From NCBI GenBank assembly GCA_963839815.1, contig CAWIWF010000007.1, positions 169,266 through 233,265 on the forward strand: a DNA stretch of 64,000 nt. The letters run 5' to 3'. Positions 15,586 through 23,688 of this stretch are shown in pieces. Source of the stretch: JACVRM01 sp963839815. Lineage in GTDB: Bacteria; Actinomycetota; Thermoleophilia; Gaiellales; Gaiellaceae. A program made the translations under genes and the position numbers. The notes beneath the pieces were generated by a model, which saw nothing but the letters and a program-made list of their open reading frames with translations, ran no database searches and had not been told where the DNA came from. Position 1 is the first letter of the stretch. Each line of letters begins with the position of its first letter.

Positions 15586-16677
15586 TCATACCGCGACCGC
15601 CTCGCGCGTGATGCAGGCCCCGGCCGTTATCGGATCGTCCCAGTCGAGCGCCAGCTCGCCGTCGGGAGCGAGATGCTGCAACAGCGCCAGCACGTTGCGG
15701 GAGAGCAGTTGGCTCGCGTGCGCGGGCATCGCGCTCGGCAGGTTGAGCAGTCCGACGATGCGCACGCCGTCGGCGTCGACCTCCTCGCCCGGCCGGGTCA
15801 GCTCGCAGTTGCCGCCCGCCTCGGCGGCGAGGTCGACAATGACCGAGCCGGTGCGCATCCCCCGCACGGCGGCCGCCGGGATCAGCGTCGGCGCCGGGCG
15901 GCCCGGGACGAGCGCGGTGGTGATGACGACGTCGAACTCCGGGATCCGCTCCTCGAGCGCCGCCTGCTGGGCCGCCTGCTCCTCTGGCGTCAGCTCGCGC
16001 GCGTAGCCGCCCTCGCCCTCCGCGCTCACGACACCGAGATCGAGAAAGCGGGCGCCGAGGCTCTCCACCTGCTCGCGCACGACCGGCCGGACGTCGAACC
16101 CCGAGACGACCGCGCCAAGCCGGTGCGCAGTCGCGATCGCCTGCAGCCCGGCGACGCCGGCGCCTAGCACGAGCACCTTGGCGGGCGGCACCGTGCCGGC
16201 GGCCGTCATCAGCATCGGGAAGAAGCGGGGGAGCCGGTCGGCTGCGATCAGCGCGGCCTTGTAGCCGGCGACGGTGCTCTGCGAGGAGAGCGCGTCCATC
16301 GACTGCGCCCGCGTGATCCGGGGGATCGACTCGAGCGCGAAGGCGACGACGCCGCGCTCGGCCAGAGCCCGAGTGGTCTCGGGGTCGGTCAGCGGCTGCA
16401 GGAACCCCACCAGCACGGAACCGTCGCGGAGCTGCGCAACCTCCGCGGCCGAGGGCTTCGCGACGCGCGCAACCGCGTCGGCCGCGTACACCTCGTCGGC
16501 GCCGGACACCTGTGCCCCCGCCGCCTCGTAATCCGCGTCGGGGAAACCCGCGGCGACTCCGGCGCCGCGCTCGACGACGACGGAGAACCCGCCGCCGGCC
16601 AGCCGTCCGGCCACCTCCGGCACGAGCGCCACGCGGCGCTCCCCCGGCGCCGTCTCCCTCAGCACCCCGACCTTCAT
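15586..16677 (-). CDS. pntAa: NAD(P) transhydrogenase subunit alpha part 1
   Basis: Soluble NAD(H)-binding subunit (domain I), 363 aa. It starts MKVGVLRETAPGERRVALVP, has the mobile-loop/hinge region ALESIPRITRAQSMDALSSQ and the Rossmann motif VLVLGAGVAGLQAIATAHRLGA, and ends after GDPITAGACITREAV-like sequence. There is no C-terminal membrane part because that is encoded by pntAb. A TAGAGT box lies 9 nt upstream of the ATG, so the operon transcript may be nearly leaderless. Confidence 0.95.
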   Translation of the reverse strand: MKVGVLRETAPGERRVALVPEVAGRLAGGGFSVVVERGAGVAAGFPDADYEAAGAQVSGADEVYAADAVARVAKPSAAEVAQLRDGSVLVGFLQPLTDPETTRALAERGVVAFALESIPRITRAQSMDALSSQSTVAGYKAALIAADRLPRFFPMLMTAAGTVPPAKVLVLGAGVAGLQAIATAHRLGAVVSGFDVRPVVREQVESLGARFLDLGVVSAEGEGGYARELTPEEQAAQQAALEERIPEFDVVITTALVPGRPAPTLIPAAAVRGMRTGSVIVDLAAEAGGNCELTRPGEEVDADGVRIVGLLNLPSAMPAHASQLLSRNVLALLQHLAPDGELALDWDDPITAGACITREAVAV

Positions 16678-16780
16678 CAGAGCCGAACTCTAGAAGGTGG
16701 GGCCCCGCTGCTTCGGTCGAGCAGCAGCACGAAGCCGGGGAGGAGACGCTGCGGTGCCGCGCGGGACCTGCGGAGCGGCC

Positions 16781-16803
16781 TTTACATGGACAGTCGATGT
16801 AAA
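16781..16803. repeat. Palindrome B, copy 1 (TTTACATGGAC arms)
   Basis: Inverted repeat with 11-bp arms around a central A: TTTACATGGAC and GTCGATGTAAA, one mismatch. Two related copies lie at 41243-41265 and 41297-41320. It is in the divergent gap between pntAa and the cupin gene; apart from this and the promoter boxes I see nothing else in 16678-16956. Confidence 0.6.
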
Positions 16804-16956
16804 GAGTCCGCTGGCCGTGCCCAGCGCACGGCGCGGGGCTGCACATGCCTGAGCGCGAAGCCGCTCAGCCTGGGCGAGCCGCAGGCCCCGGCCAGCGATC
16901 TGTCGCATCGCGAGCGATCCTCGGCGCGTGCGCAATTCGCGCCTGCGGGCGCACCC

Positions 16957-16962
16957 TAGAAT
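16957..16962 (+). promoter_or_regulatory. -10 box for leaderless cupin gene
   Basis: TAGAAT ends 7 nt before the GTG at 16970 and supports that start over an upstream in-frame ATG at 16928. Confidence 0.55.
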
Positions 16963-16969
16963 CGCGACG

Positions 16970-17371
16970 GTGCCGTTCACGCTCACGAATCTCAAAGCGG
17001 ATGTGGAGGACATCGGATTCAGGTTCAACGGTGCGCCGGAGCTCGAGTTCCGCGCCGCGACCACGGCGCTCCAACTCCAGCAGTCCGCGCTCGGCTACCA
17101 GCGCCTCCCGCCCGGCTATCGCTTTCCGTACGGCCACACGCATAGGACGCAGGAGGAGGTCTACGTGGTCGTGCGCGGCAGCGGACGGATGAAGCTCGAC
17201 GAAGAGATCATCGATCTCGCACAGTGGGACGCGGTGCGAGTCCCACCCGGTACGTGGCGGGGCTACGAAGCCGGGCCGGACGGCCTCGAGATCATCGTCA
17301 CCGGCGCCCCGAACCTGGGCGAGGATCCGCGCGAGGACGTCGAGGGGCAGCGCGACTGGTGGGCCGACTGA
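16970..17371 (+). CDS. Cupin-domain protein
   Basis: Single-domain beta-barrel protein of 133 aa. Motif 1 is visible as PYGHTHRTQEEVYVVVRGSGRMKLDEE, giving His, His, Glu metal ligands with the family spacing; motif 2 is less conserved (VRVPPGTWRGYEAG, with Trp-Arg where a His is usual). It could bind a metal or sugar; the reaction is unknown. The gene stands alone, facing the dehydrogenase gene across a tandem repeat array. Confidence 0.85.
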   Translation: MPFTLTNLKADVEDIGFRFNGAPELEFRAATTALQLQQSALGYQRLPPGYRFPYGHTHRTQEEVYVVVRGSGRMKLDEEIIDLAQWDAVRVPPGTWRGYEAGPDGLEIIVTGAPNLGEDPREDVEGQRDWWAD

Positions 17372-17428
17372 TCGACCTCAGCGAGAGCGAGAGCGGGAGA
17401 CCGGCTGTGCGACCCTCGACTGGGTGAT

Positions 17429-18135
17429 GCCTCAGCCGGCGGCGTCGCACCGCCGCCGATCTCGCAGCCAGAGGGGGAGCTCGAGGGGGGAACTGGTTCT
17501 TCCACCCTCGAATGAAGTGAGCCTCCAGCGGGCGGCGTCGCGCCGCCGCCGGCGATCAGGAGGCAAGCGGTATCAGCAGCAGGAGGAGCGAGGGGGGAAC
17601 CGTGCTGTTCCCTCGGGAGCGAAGGAGCGGCGGTCCGAGGCGCTCCCGGGCGGGGGGGAGCCCGACGGCTGTTCCCCCTCGGCAGAGCGAGGCCTCCAGC
17701 CGGCGGCGTCGCGCCGCCGCCGGCGACTAGGGAGGCGAGTGGTCTCCGAGGCGAGTGGTCTCCCGGGCGGGAGGGGGGAGCCCGAGGGGGGAACCGTGCT
17801 GTTCCCCCCTCGGCAGAGTGAGGCCTCCAGCCGGCGGCGTCGCGCCGCCGCCGGCGACTAGGGAGGCGAGCGGTCTCCGAGGCGAGTGGTCTCCCGGGCG
17901 GGAGGGGGGAGCCCGAGGGGGGAACCGTGCTGTTCCCCCCTCGGCAGAGTGAGGCCTCCAGCCGGCGGCGTCGCGCCGCCGCCGGCGTGAAGGGAGGCGA
18001 GTGGTCTCCGAGGCGAGTGGTCTCCCGGGCGGGAGGGGGGAGCCCGAGGGGGGAACCGTGCCGTTCCCCCCTCGGCAGAGCGAGGCCTCCAGCCGGCGGC
18101 GTCGCGCCGCCGCCGGCGTCCCAGGAGGCGAGCGG
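17429..18135. repeat. 131-bp tandem repeat array with two hairpins per unit
   Basis: Units beginning GCCTCCAG start at 17692, 17823, 17954 and 18085, exactly 131 bp apart; the first three are complete and nearly identical, the fourth ends at the dehydrogenase stop codon. Degenerate units start near 17429 and 17521. Each unit has hairpin 1 (CCGGCGGCG-TCGCGC-CGCCGCCGG) and hairpin 2 (GGGGGGAAC-6 nt-GTTCCCCCC), plus an internal duplication GAGGCGAGTGGTCTCC. The unit length is not a multiple of three, so the array does not encode a repeated protein. It fills the whole convergent gap. Confidence 0.9.
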
Positions 18136-19197
18136 TCACACCTCGAGCTTTGAGCGGGTGCGCCGGATCACTTCGTCGGTGAACTCGGTCGTGCCGGCAT
18201 GGCCCCCCAGGTCGGCTGTGCGTACGCCCTCGGCGACGGCCTCCAGCGCCCCCTCGCGAATCGCCCGAGCGGCCCGCTGCGAGCGCTCGTCGTCGCCGTA
18301 GCCGAGCAGGGCCGCTCCCGCCAGGATCATCGCCAGCGGGTTGGCCACGTCCTTGCCCTGGAGCGACGGCGCCGTTCCATGCGCTGCCTCGGCGACGACG
18401 GTCTGCAGCACGAAGTCGTCGTCGAAGGCGACCAGCCTCGACTCGGCGCCGGCGATCGAGCCGAAGAGCGGCAGCACGAGGTCGGAGAGGATGTCGCCGT
18501 CGCGGTTCAGCGCCGGGATCACGAGCGGGGCACCCGAGGCGCGCAGAAGCAGCGCGAAGGTGGCGTCGATCAGCTGCGGCTCGTACGGGACATCCGGGTG
18601 GCGCGCAGCCGCCGCGTCCATCTCCTCCTTGAGCATGCCCTCGTAGACGGGGCTGACCGTGTACTTGGGGCCGCCGAAGACCTTCGCCCCGGTCCGCTCG
18701 GCCTCGCGGAAGGCGAACTCGGCGACCGAGCGGCAGATGCGGCGCTCGATCCGCTCGGTCCGGAACGCGACCTCGTCGTCGCCGGATCCCTCGCGCCACT
18801 CCGTCGCCCCGTAGGCGTCGCCGACGGCCATGCGCACGACCGAGATCGGCTCGTGGACGCCGCCGAGCGGCGCGACGCCCGGGATCCGCCGGCCGGTGCG
18901 GATGATCACGCGGCCGCCGATCTCCTCGCGGAGAATCCGGTTCGGCGAGCCCACGTCGCCGGCCGTCTCGGGCGTGACCGTCGCCGCCTTCAGCCCGAGC
19001 CCGGTCTCGCGGATGCGTGCGGCCGCCTCGTGCACGATGGCGTTCGAGGTCGCCCGGCGCGATGCCAGCGACAGGTCGAAGCGCTCGAACGCGACCTCGA
19101 CACCGGTCACCTCAGGGTCGAGCGCGCGCAGCGCCTCCTCGAGCAGCTCCTGGCCGGTCTCGTCCCCTTCCAGCACCACGATGGTCGTCCCGGCCAC
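18136..19197 (-). CDS. Isocitrate/isopropylmalate dehydrogenase family protein
   Basis: NAD(P)-dependent oxidative decarboxylase of 353 aa. Seen: N-terminal VVLEGDETGQELLEEAL, a substrate-binding region with SPNRILREEIGGRVIIRTGR, the FGGPKYTVSPVYEGMLKEEMD block, the metal-binding NRDGDILSDLVLPLFGSIAG region and the coenzyme loop AAHGTAPSLQGKDVANPLAMI. The GPKYTV and KEE segments resemble isocitrate rather than isopropylmalate dehydrogenase, but I cannot fix the substrate. It is divergent from topoisomerase IB with a 56-bp gap; its 3' end touches the tandem array. Confidence 0.88.
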   Translation of the reverse strand: MAGTTIVVLEGDETGQELLEEALRALDPEVTGVEVAFERFDLSLASRRATSNAIVHEAAARIRETGLGLKAATVTPETAGDVGSPNRILREEIGGRVIIRTGRRIPGVAPLGGVHEPISVVRMAVGDAYGATEWREGSGDDEVAFRTERIERRICRSVAEFAFREAERTGAKVFGGPKYTVSPVYEGMLKEEMDAAAARHPDVPYEPQLIDATFALLLRASGAPLVIPALNRDGDILSDLVLPLFGSIAGAESRLVAFDDDFVLQTVVAEAAHGTAPSLQGKDVANPLAMILAGAALLGYGDDERSQRAARAIREGALEAVAEGVRTADLGGHAGTTEFTDEVIRRTRSKLEV

Positions 19198-19205
19198 GCC
19201 GCGCG

Positions 19206-19247
19206 ATTGTAGTGGGGGTTTCGGCAGGGGCGGCTCGTGGCTAGAAC
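19206..19247. promoter_or_regulatory. Back-to-back -10 boxes for dehydrogenase and topoisomerase genes
   Basis: TACAAT (minus strand, 19206-19211) ends 8 nt before the dehydrogenase GTG. TAGAAC (plus strand, 19242-19247) ends 6 nt before the topoisomerase ATG. In a 56-bp gap the two -35 regions must overlap the opposite promoter, so the genes may be expressed competitively. Confidence 0.55.
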
Positions 19248-19253
19248 CCGCGG

Positions 19254-20267
19254 ATGGCGCGGAAAGCAGGCTGGCGGCGGGAGGGCTCGCGCCGCCACTT
19301 CCGCTACGTCGATGCGAAGGGCAGGCGCATCACCGACCCCGGCACGCGCGCGCGCATCGAGGAGCTGCGGATCCCGCCCGCCTGGAAGGATGTGTGGATC
19401 TCGCCGCGGCCCCGCGCCAAGCTGCAGGCCACCGGGGTGGACGCGGCCGGGCGGCGGCAGTACCTGTACCACGCCGACTATCGCGCGCAGCAGGAGCAGG
19501 CGAAATTCGACAAGCTGGTGCGCTTCGCCGAGCGGCTGCCCGAATTACGGGCGGCGATGGTCGAGCACATGGAGCTCGCCGAGTGCGAGCGCGAGCGCGT
19601 CTGCGCGATCGCTCTGCGTCTGATCAACCTCGGATGGTTTCGCGTCGGCTCGGACCGCTATGCGCGCGAGTCCCGTACCTACGGCATTACCACGTTGACC
19701 AAACGGCACGTCGTCGTGCGAGGCAGCCGCATCACGCTCCGCTTTCGCGGCAAGCACGGCGTGCTGGTTCGCAGCCAGGTCGTCGACCCGGAGCTCGCGG
19801 CGGCCATGCGCGAGCTGCTGGCGCTGAAGGGCGGCGCCCGCGTCTTCCGCTTCGAGAACGAGGGCGAGCTCTACAACCTCACCGGCGCGCGGCTCAACGA
19901 CTACGTGCGTGCCTACCTCGGCGACGAGTTCACCGCCAAGGACTTCCGCACCTGGGGCGGCACCCTGATCGCGGCTGTCGCGCTCGCCGAGAAGGGGCCG
20001 GTCGAGACGGCGACGGAGGCCAAGCGAACGATCGCCGCGGTCATGCGGCGCGTCGGCGAACGGCTGGGAAACACGCCCGCAGTCGCACGCAGTTCCTACG
20101 TCAGCCCGGCCGTGATCGAGCAGTATCTCGACGGTAGGACGATCGACGATTTCCGTCCGCGTCACCTGCGCGTCGTCGGTGCCCGCGATACCGGTCTCGA
20201 TCGAGAAGAGCAGGCGCTCGTCAGCCTGCTGCGGTCGTGGCGCATTCGCCGTGCGCTCGCTGCGTAA
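19254..20267 (+). CDS. DNA topoisomerase IB (poxvirus-like)
   Basis: Relaxes supercoils by transient 3'-phosphotyrosine linkage. The N-terminal domain contains RIPPAWKDVWISPRPRAKLQATGVDAAGRRQYLYH; the catalytic domain has GWFRVGSDRYARESRTYGITTL with the first catalytic Arg, FRGKHG with the Lys, a Lys/His region (KDFRTWGGT) and the nucleophile Tyr282 in ARSSYVSPAVIEQY. The 337-residue length is typical of the bacterial family. The ATG fits the leaderless -10 spacing. Confidence 0.95.
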   Translation: MARKAGWRREGSRRHFRYVDAKGRRITDPGTRARIEELRIPPAWKDVWISPRPRAKLQATGVDAAGRRQYLYHADYRAQQEQAKFDKLVRFAERLPELRAAMVEHMELAECERERVCAIALRLINLGWFRVGSDRYARESRTYGITTLTKRHVVVRGSRITLRFRGKHGVLVRSQVVDPELAAAMRELLALKGGARVFRFENEGELYNLTGARLNDYVRAYLGDEFTAKDFRTWGGTLIAAVALAEKGPVETATEAKRTIAAVMRRVGERLGNTPAVARSSYVSPAVIEQYLDGRTIDDFRPRHLRVVGARDTGLDREEQALVSLLRSWRIRRALAA

Positions 20268-20290
20268 AAAACAGGACGGGGCTTTTTCGT

Positions 20291-20324
20291 TAGGATCGAG
20301 CAAAGGCACAGCCCCCGAAGGAGG
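20291..20324 (+). promoter_or_regulatory. Leadered promoter and strong Shine-Dalgarno for zinc-ribbon gene
   Basis: TAGGAT (20291-20296) lies 33 nt before the start, and GAAGGAGG (20317-20324) is a near-perfect ribosome-binding site 5 nt before the TTG at 20330. This gene therefore has a conventional leader, unlike many neighbours. An A/T tract (GTAAAAAACA, CTTTTTCGTT) at 20264-20291 lies just upstream. Confidence 0.6.
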
Positions 20325-20329
20325 AAAAG

Positions 20330-20530
20330 TTGGCACGAAAGACCGTCCTCGTCTGCGACAAGTGCGGCACGGAAGTCGGAGACAACAAGGGCGCGATGAT
20401 GCGCCTGACGTATTCGGACGCGAGGCGCGGCGCGAAGGCCGCCGACCTGTGCGACGACTGCGCCGCCAATCTGCCGGGACAGGCAGTTGCGCGCCGCGGC
20501 CGCAAGCCGAAGTCGATGGCCGCCGCCTAG
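20330..20530 (+). CDS. Small zinc-ribbon protein with AT-hook-like tail
   Basis: A 66-residue protein I cannot assign to a named family. CDKC (residues 9-12) and CDDC (about 41-44) form a four-Cys zinc ribbon, and the C-terminal ARRGRKPKSMAAA resembles an AT-hook or other minor-groove-binding tail. A strong ribosome-binding site and an excellent terminator suggest high expression as a single gene. It lies between topoisomerase IB and the AddAB-like genes, so a nucleoid or DNA-binding role is plausible but unproven. Confidence 0.75.
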   Translation: MARKTVLVCDKCGTEVGDNKGAMMRLTYSDARRGAKAADLCDDCAANLPGQAVARRGRKPKSMAAA

Positions 20531-20577
20531 GCGCTGTCGCGGTCTCTCCGGGTCGCGGCTCGAGCCGCGACCGCCGG

Positions 20578-20611
20578 ACGGGCGCCTCTCGGGGCGCCCG
20601 TCTCGCTTTTC
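20578..20611 (+). terminator. Intrinsic terminator after zinc-ribbon gene
   Basis: GACGGGCGCC (20578-20587) pairs with GGCGCCCGTC (20594-20603) across a 6-nt loop, followed by TCGCTTTT. A second perfect hairpin (GTCGCGGC-TCGA-GCCGCGAC, 20553-20572) lies just before it. Confidence 0.85.
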
Positions 20612-20666
20612 ACGCTCTTTGGAGGCTCCACGCGGCGGGCGGGCCGGTGCCGTCGGACCTCGACAC

Positions 20667-20672
20667 TACGAT
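20667..20672 (+). promoter_or_regulatory. -10 box for leaderless addB-like gene
   Basis: TACGAT ends exactly 6 nt before the ATG at 20679. Confidence 0.55.
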
Positions 20673-20678
20673 GGATCG

Positions 20679-23585
20679 ATGGCCCTCTCGCTGGTCGTTG
20701 GGCCGGCGAACGCCGGCAAGGTCGCGCTGCTGCTCGAGCGCTACCGGGACGCGCTCGACCACGATCCGTTCCTCATCGTGCCGACCGGGTCGGACGTCGA
20801 GCGCGCCGAGCGGGATCTCGTGTCGCGCACCGGCATCCTCGGCGGCACGATCGGCACCTTCGCCGATCTCTTCGAGCGCGTCGCGCGCGGCGGCGACGCG
20901 CGTCCGGCGGTGACCGACGTGCAGCAGGCGCTGCTGCTCCGCTCGGCCGCCGCGGGTGCGTCGCTGAACGGGCTGGCCGCGTCGGCTCGCTCGCCGGGAT
21001 TCCTGGACGCGCTCCGTGAAGCGGTGCGAGAGCTCGGAGCCGGGCTCGTCGAGCCGCCCGAGGTCGGCGGTGACCTCGAGCGGCTGTTGCTGGCCTACCG
21101 GGCGGAGCTGGATCGCATCGAGCTGTGGGACGCCGACCGGCGGCGCGCTCACGCGGTCGAGCGGCTGCGGAGCGACCTGGACGCGTGGGCCGGCGAGCCG
21201 GTCTTCGCGTACGGGTTCGAGAGCCTCACCGCCGCGGAGTGGGCGCTGCTCGAGGCGCTGGCGGGTCGCACGGAGGTGACGGTGTCTCTGCCCTACGAGC
21301 CGGGCCGGCCGGCCTTCGCGGCGCTTCGACCCACCGCCGAGGCGCTGGCCGCGCTCGCCGACGGGCGGATCCAGGAGCTGCCGCCCGCGTTCGGCGACGT
21401 CGCGCATCCCGCGATCGCCCATGTCGAGCGACACCTCTTCGCCGACGAGCCGCCGCCCGCCCCGCCGATCGAGGGGGCGGTCCGCTTCTTCGAAGGCGCG
21501 GGTGTCCGCGGCGCCCTCGAGCTGGTGGGCGAGGAGATCATCTCGCTGCTGCGAGCCGGCTGGGCGCCCGACTCGATCGGCGTGGTCTGTCCCTCGCCCG
21601 AGCGCATCCGCGCGCCGCTCGAGACCGCCTTCGGCTGCCTGGGCATCCCCCACACCGTCGAGGCGCCCGAGCGGCTGCCGGCGACGGCGTACGGGCGGGC
21701 GCTCGTGTCCCTGCTCCGGGTCGCGTGGCTGGGCGCCGGCCGCCGCGAGCTGTTCGCCTACATGCGCTCGCCCTACTCCGGCCTCGCCCGCTCCCACGCC
21801 GACTACGTCGAGGGCCGGCTGCGCGGGCGCGGCATCGCCTCGCCCGAGCGGGTCGAGTCCGAGACGGAGGCGCTCCGCGGCGCTCGCCTGTCGGCGCTGG
21901 ACGCGCTCCGCGAGGCCGGGTCGGCGGTTGCGGGGACGCGCGAGGCGGCGCACGCGCTTCTGCGCGCGGCGCACGGGCTCGAGCGGCCGCCGGTCGGGGA
22001 AGCCGCACGCGCCGACCTGCGCGCCCACGACGCCGTCGTGCGCCTCCTGGAGGAGCTGGACGGCTGGGAGCGCCTCGGGGGAAGGCTCGGCCGCGAAGAC
22101 GTCGTCGAGGCGCTCGAGCGGGCGACGGTGTGGGGAGGGCGGCGCGCCGAGCGCGGCCGGGTCGCCGTCGTCGACCTGCTGCGCGCCCGCACCCGGCGCT
22201 GGGACGCGACGTTCGTGCTCGGGCTCGAGGAGGGCAGCCTGCCGCGCCGCACCGTGTCCTCCCCGTTCATCGACGACGAGCTCCGGCGCCGGCTGGGAGC
22301 GCGGCTCGAGCGTCCGGACGGGGTCAGCCGCGACCGGCACCTGTTCTACACGGCCTGCGCTCGCGCGACCAGACGCCTCTACCTGGTGCGCGAGGCGGCC
22401 ACGGACGACGGCTCGCCGCGCGAGCCCAGCGCCTTCTGGGAGGAGGTCGCTGTCCTCTTCGATCCCGACGACGTCACCCGCTGGACGCGCCGCCGCCCGC
22501 TCTCCGCACTCACCTGGCCGCTCGAGGCGGCCCCGACCGAGCGGGAGCGGCTCCGCGCGCTCGCCGAGCTCGCGGCAGGCGCCGACGGCCAGTCGCAGGC
22601 CCGTGCCCTCGCGCGGGCAAACGGCTGGGAGCGCCGGCTCGAGCGCGCGCTCCGCGCCCAGGAGCGGCGCACGCGGCTGACCCATCCGGCGGTGCTGTCC
22701 TTCCTCGGCGCGCGAGCCACCTTCAACGTCACCGAGCTCGAGCGCTTCGCCGACTGCTCGTCGGCCTGGCTGTTCGAGCGGCTCATCGATCCGCGGACGA
22801 TCGACGCCGAGGTCGACGCCAAGCTGCGCGGCTCGGTCGCCCACACGACGCTGAACCGCTTCTTCGGCGGTCTCCGCAAGGAGCTCGCGGCCGAGCGTGT
22901 CGACGCCAGCAACGTCGAGGCCGCCGTGGACTACCTGAACGCCTGCCTCGACGAGGCGGTCGGCGGCGTCCGCATGGAGATGACCGACCTGCAGCGACGA
23001 CAGCTGCACGCCGGCCTCCAGCGCGACCTCGAGGCGCTCGTCCGCGACGAGGCGGCCTCCGAGAGCGGTCTCGTCCCGGATCGCTTCGAGGTCGGGTTCG
23101 GCGGCGAGCGCTCCTCCCTCGGCGGGCTCGATCTCGGCGACGGCGTCATGCTCTCGGGAAAGATCGACCGCATCGACGTGCGCCCGTTCACCGCGCGCGC
23201 GATCGTCCAGGACTACAAGTCGGGCAAGACCGCCCACTCCGCGCGCGAGATCGAGCGCGACCTGCGCCTGCAGATCCCGCTCTACATGCTCGTGCTGCGC
23301 GACCTGGTCGGGCTCGAGCCCCTCGGTGGCGTGTACCGGCCGCTCGCGGGCGACCGCAAGGCGCGGGGGCTCCTGCGGGCCGAGGCGGCCGACGACCTGC
23401 CCGGCTTCGTCCGCGGCGACTACCTCGACGAGGACGCCTTCTGGACGCAGGTCGAGGGGGCGCGCACCGGGGCCAGGGAGCTCGCCGGCAGGATCAGGAC
23501 GGGCGACGTGCGGCACGATCCCCGCGGTGGCGAGTGCCCCGCCTGGTGCCGGCTCTGGTCGATGTGCCGGGTGAGCCGGACGTGA
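20679..23585 (+). CDS. AddB-like helicase-nuclease subunit with PD-(D/E)XK domain
   Basis: Predicted subunit of an AddAB-type double-strand-break resection complex, 968 aa. The N-terminus has a degenerate P-loop (VVGPANAGKVALL), so ATPase activity is doubtful, as in AddB proteins. The inactive helicase core ends in LYLVREAATDDG and similar motifs. The C-terminal RecB-like nuclease has GKIDRID and QDYKSGK (Asp845, Lys847). Cys693 (FADCSSAWLF) with Cys953, Cys957 and Cys963 can hold a 4Fe-4S cluster. I start at the ATG with the 6-nt -10 spacing; the upstream open frame crosses a terminator. The AddA-like gene follows 103 bp later. Confidence 0.87.
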   Translation: MALSLVVGPANAGKVALLLERYRDALDHDPFLIVPTGSDVERAERDLVSRTGILGGTIGTFADLFERVARGGDARPAVTDVQQALLLRSAAAGASLNGLAASARSPGFLDALREAVRELGAGLVEPPEVGGDLERLLLAYRAELDRIELWDADRRRAHAVERLRSDLDAWAGEPVFAYGFESLTAAEWALLEALAGRTEVTVSLPYEPGRPAFAALRPTAEALAALADGRIQELPPAFGDVAHPAIAHVERHLFADEPPPAPPIEGAVRFFEGAGVRGALELVGEEIISLLRAGWAPDSIGVVCPSPERIRAPLETAFGCLGIPHTVEAPERLPATAYGRALVSLLRVAWLGAGRRELFAYMRSPYSGLARSHADYVEGRLRGRGIASPERVESETEALRGARLSALDALREAGSAVAGTREAAHALLRAAHGLERPPVGEAARADLRAHDAVVRLLEELDGWERLGGRLGREDVVEALERATVWGGRRAERGRVAVVDLLRARTRRWDATFVLGLEEGSLPRRTVSSPFIDDELRRRLGARLERPDGVSRDRHLFYTACARATRRLYLVREAATDDGSPREPSAFWEEVAVLFDPDDVTRWTRRRPLSALTWPLEAAPTERERLRALAELAAGADGQSQARALARANGWERRLERALRAQERRTRLTHPAVLSFLGARATFNVTELERFADCSSAWLFERLIDPRTIDAEVDAKLRGSVAHTTLNRFFGGLRKELAAERVDASNVEAAVDYLNACLDEAVGGVRMEMTDLQRRQLHAGLQRDLEALVRDEAASESGLVPDRFEVGFGGERSSLGGLDLGDGVMLSGKIDRIDVRPFTARAIVQDYKSGKTAHSAREIERDLRLQIPLYMLVLRDLVGLEPLGGVYRPLAGDRKARGLLRAEAADDLPGFVRGDYLDEDAFWTQVEGARTGARELAGRIRTGDVRHDPRGGECPAWCRLWSMCRVSRT

Positions 23586-23688
23586 CTCTCTCGTGCTCGG
23601 CTGGCGGCAGCTGGAGCCGGGCGGAGCCCGCCTGCGCCGCCGCCTCGGGCCGCTGCCGGCACGATGCTCTCCGGGGGGTGCACCGGCG

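Noticed and set aside
13694..16006. 770-residue plus-strand open frame over the pnt genes
   Set aside because: Antisense to three clear transhydrogenase subunit genes; no family similarity.
17424..18301. Open frames on both strands within the 131-bp array
   Set aside because: Period not a multiple of three, low-complexity composition and hairpin content; no start signals.
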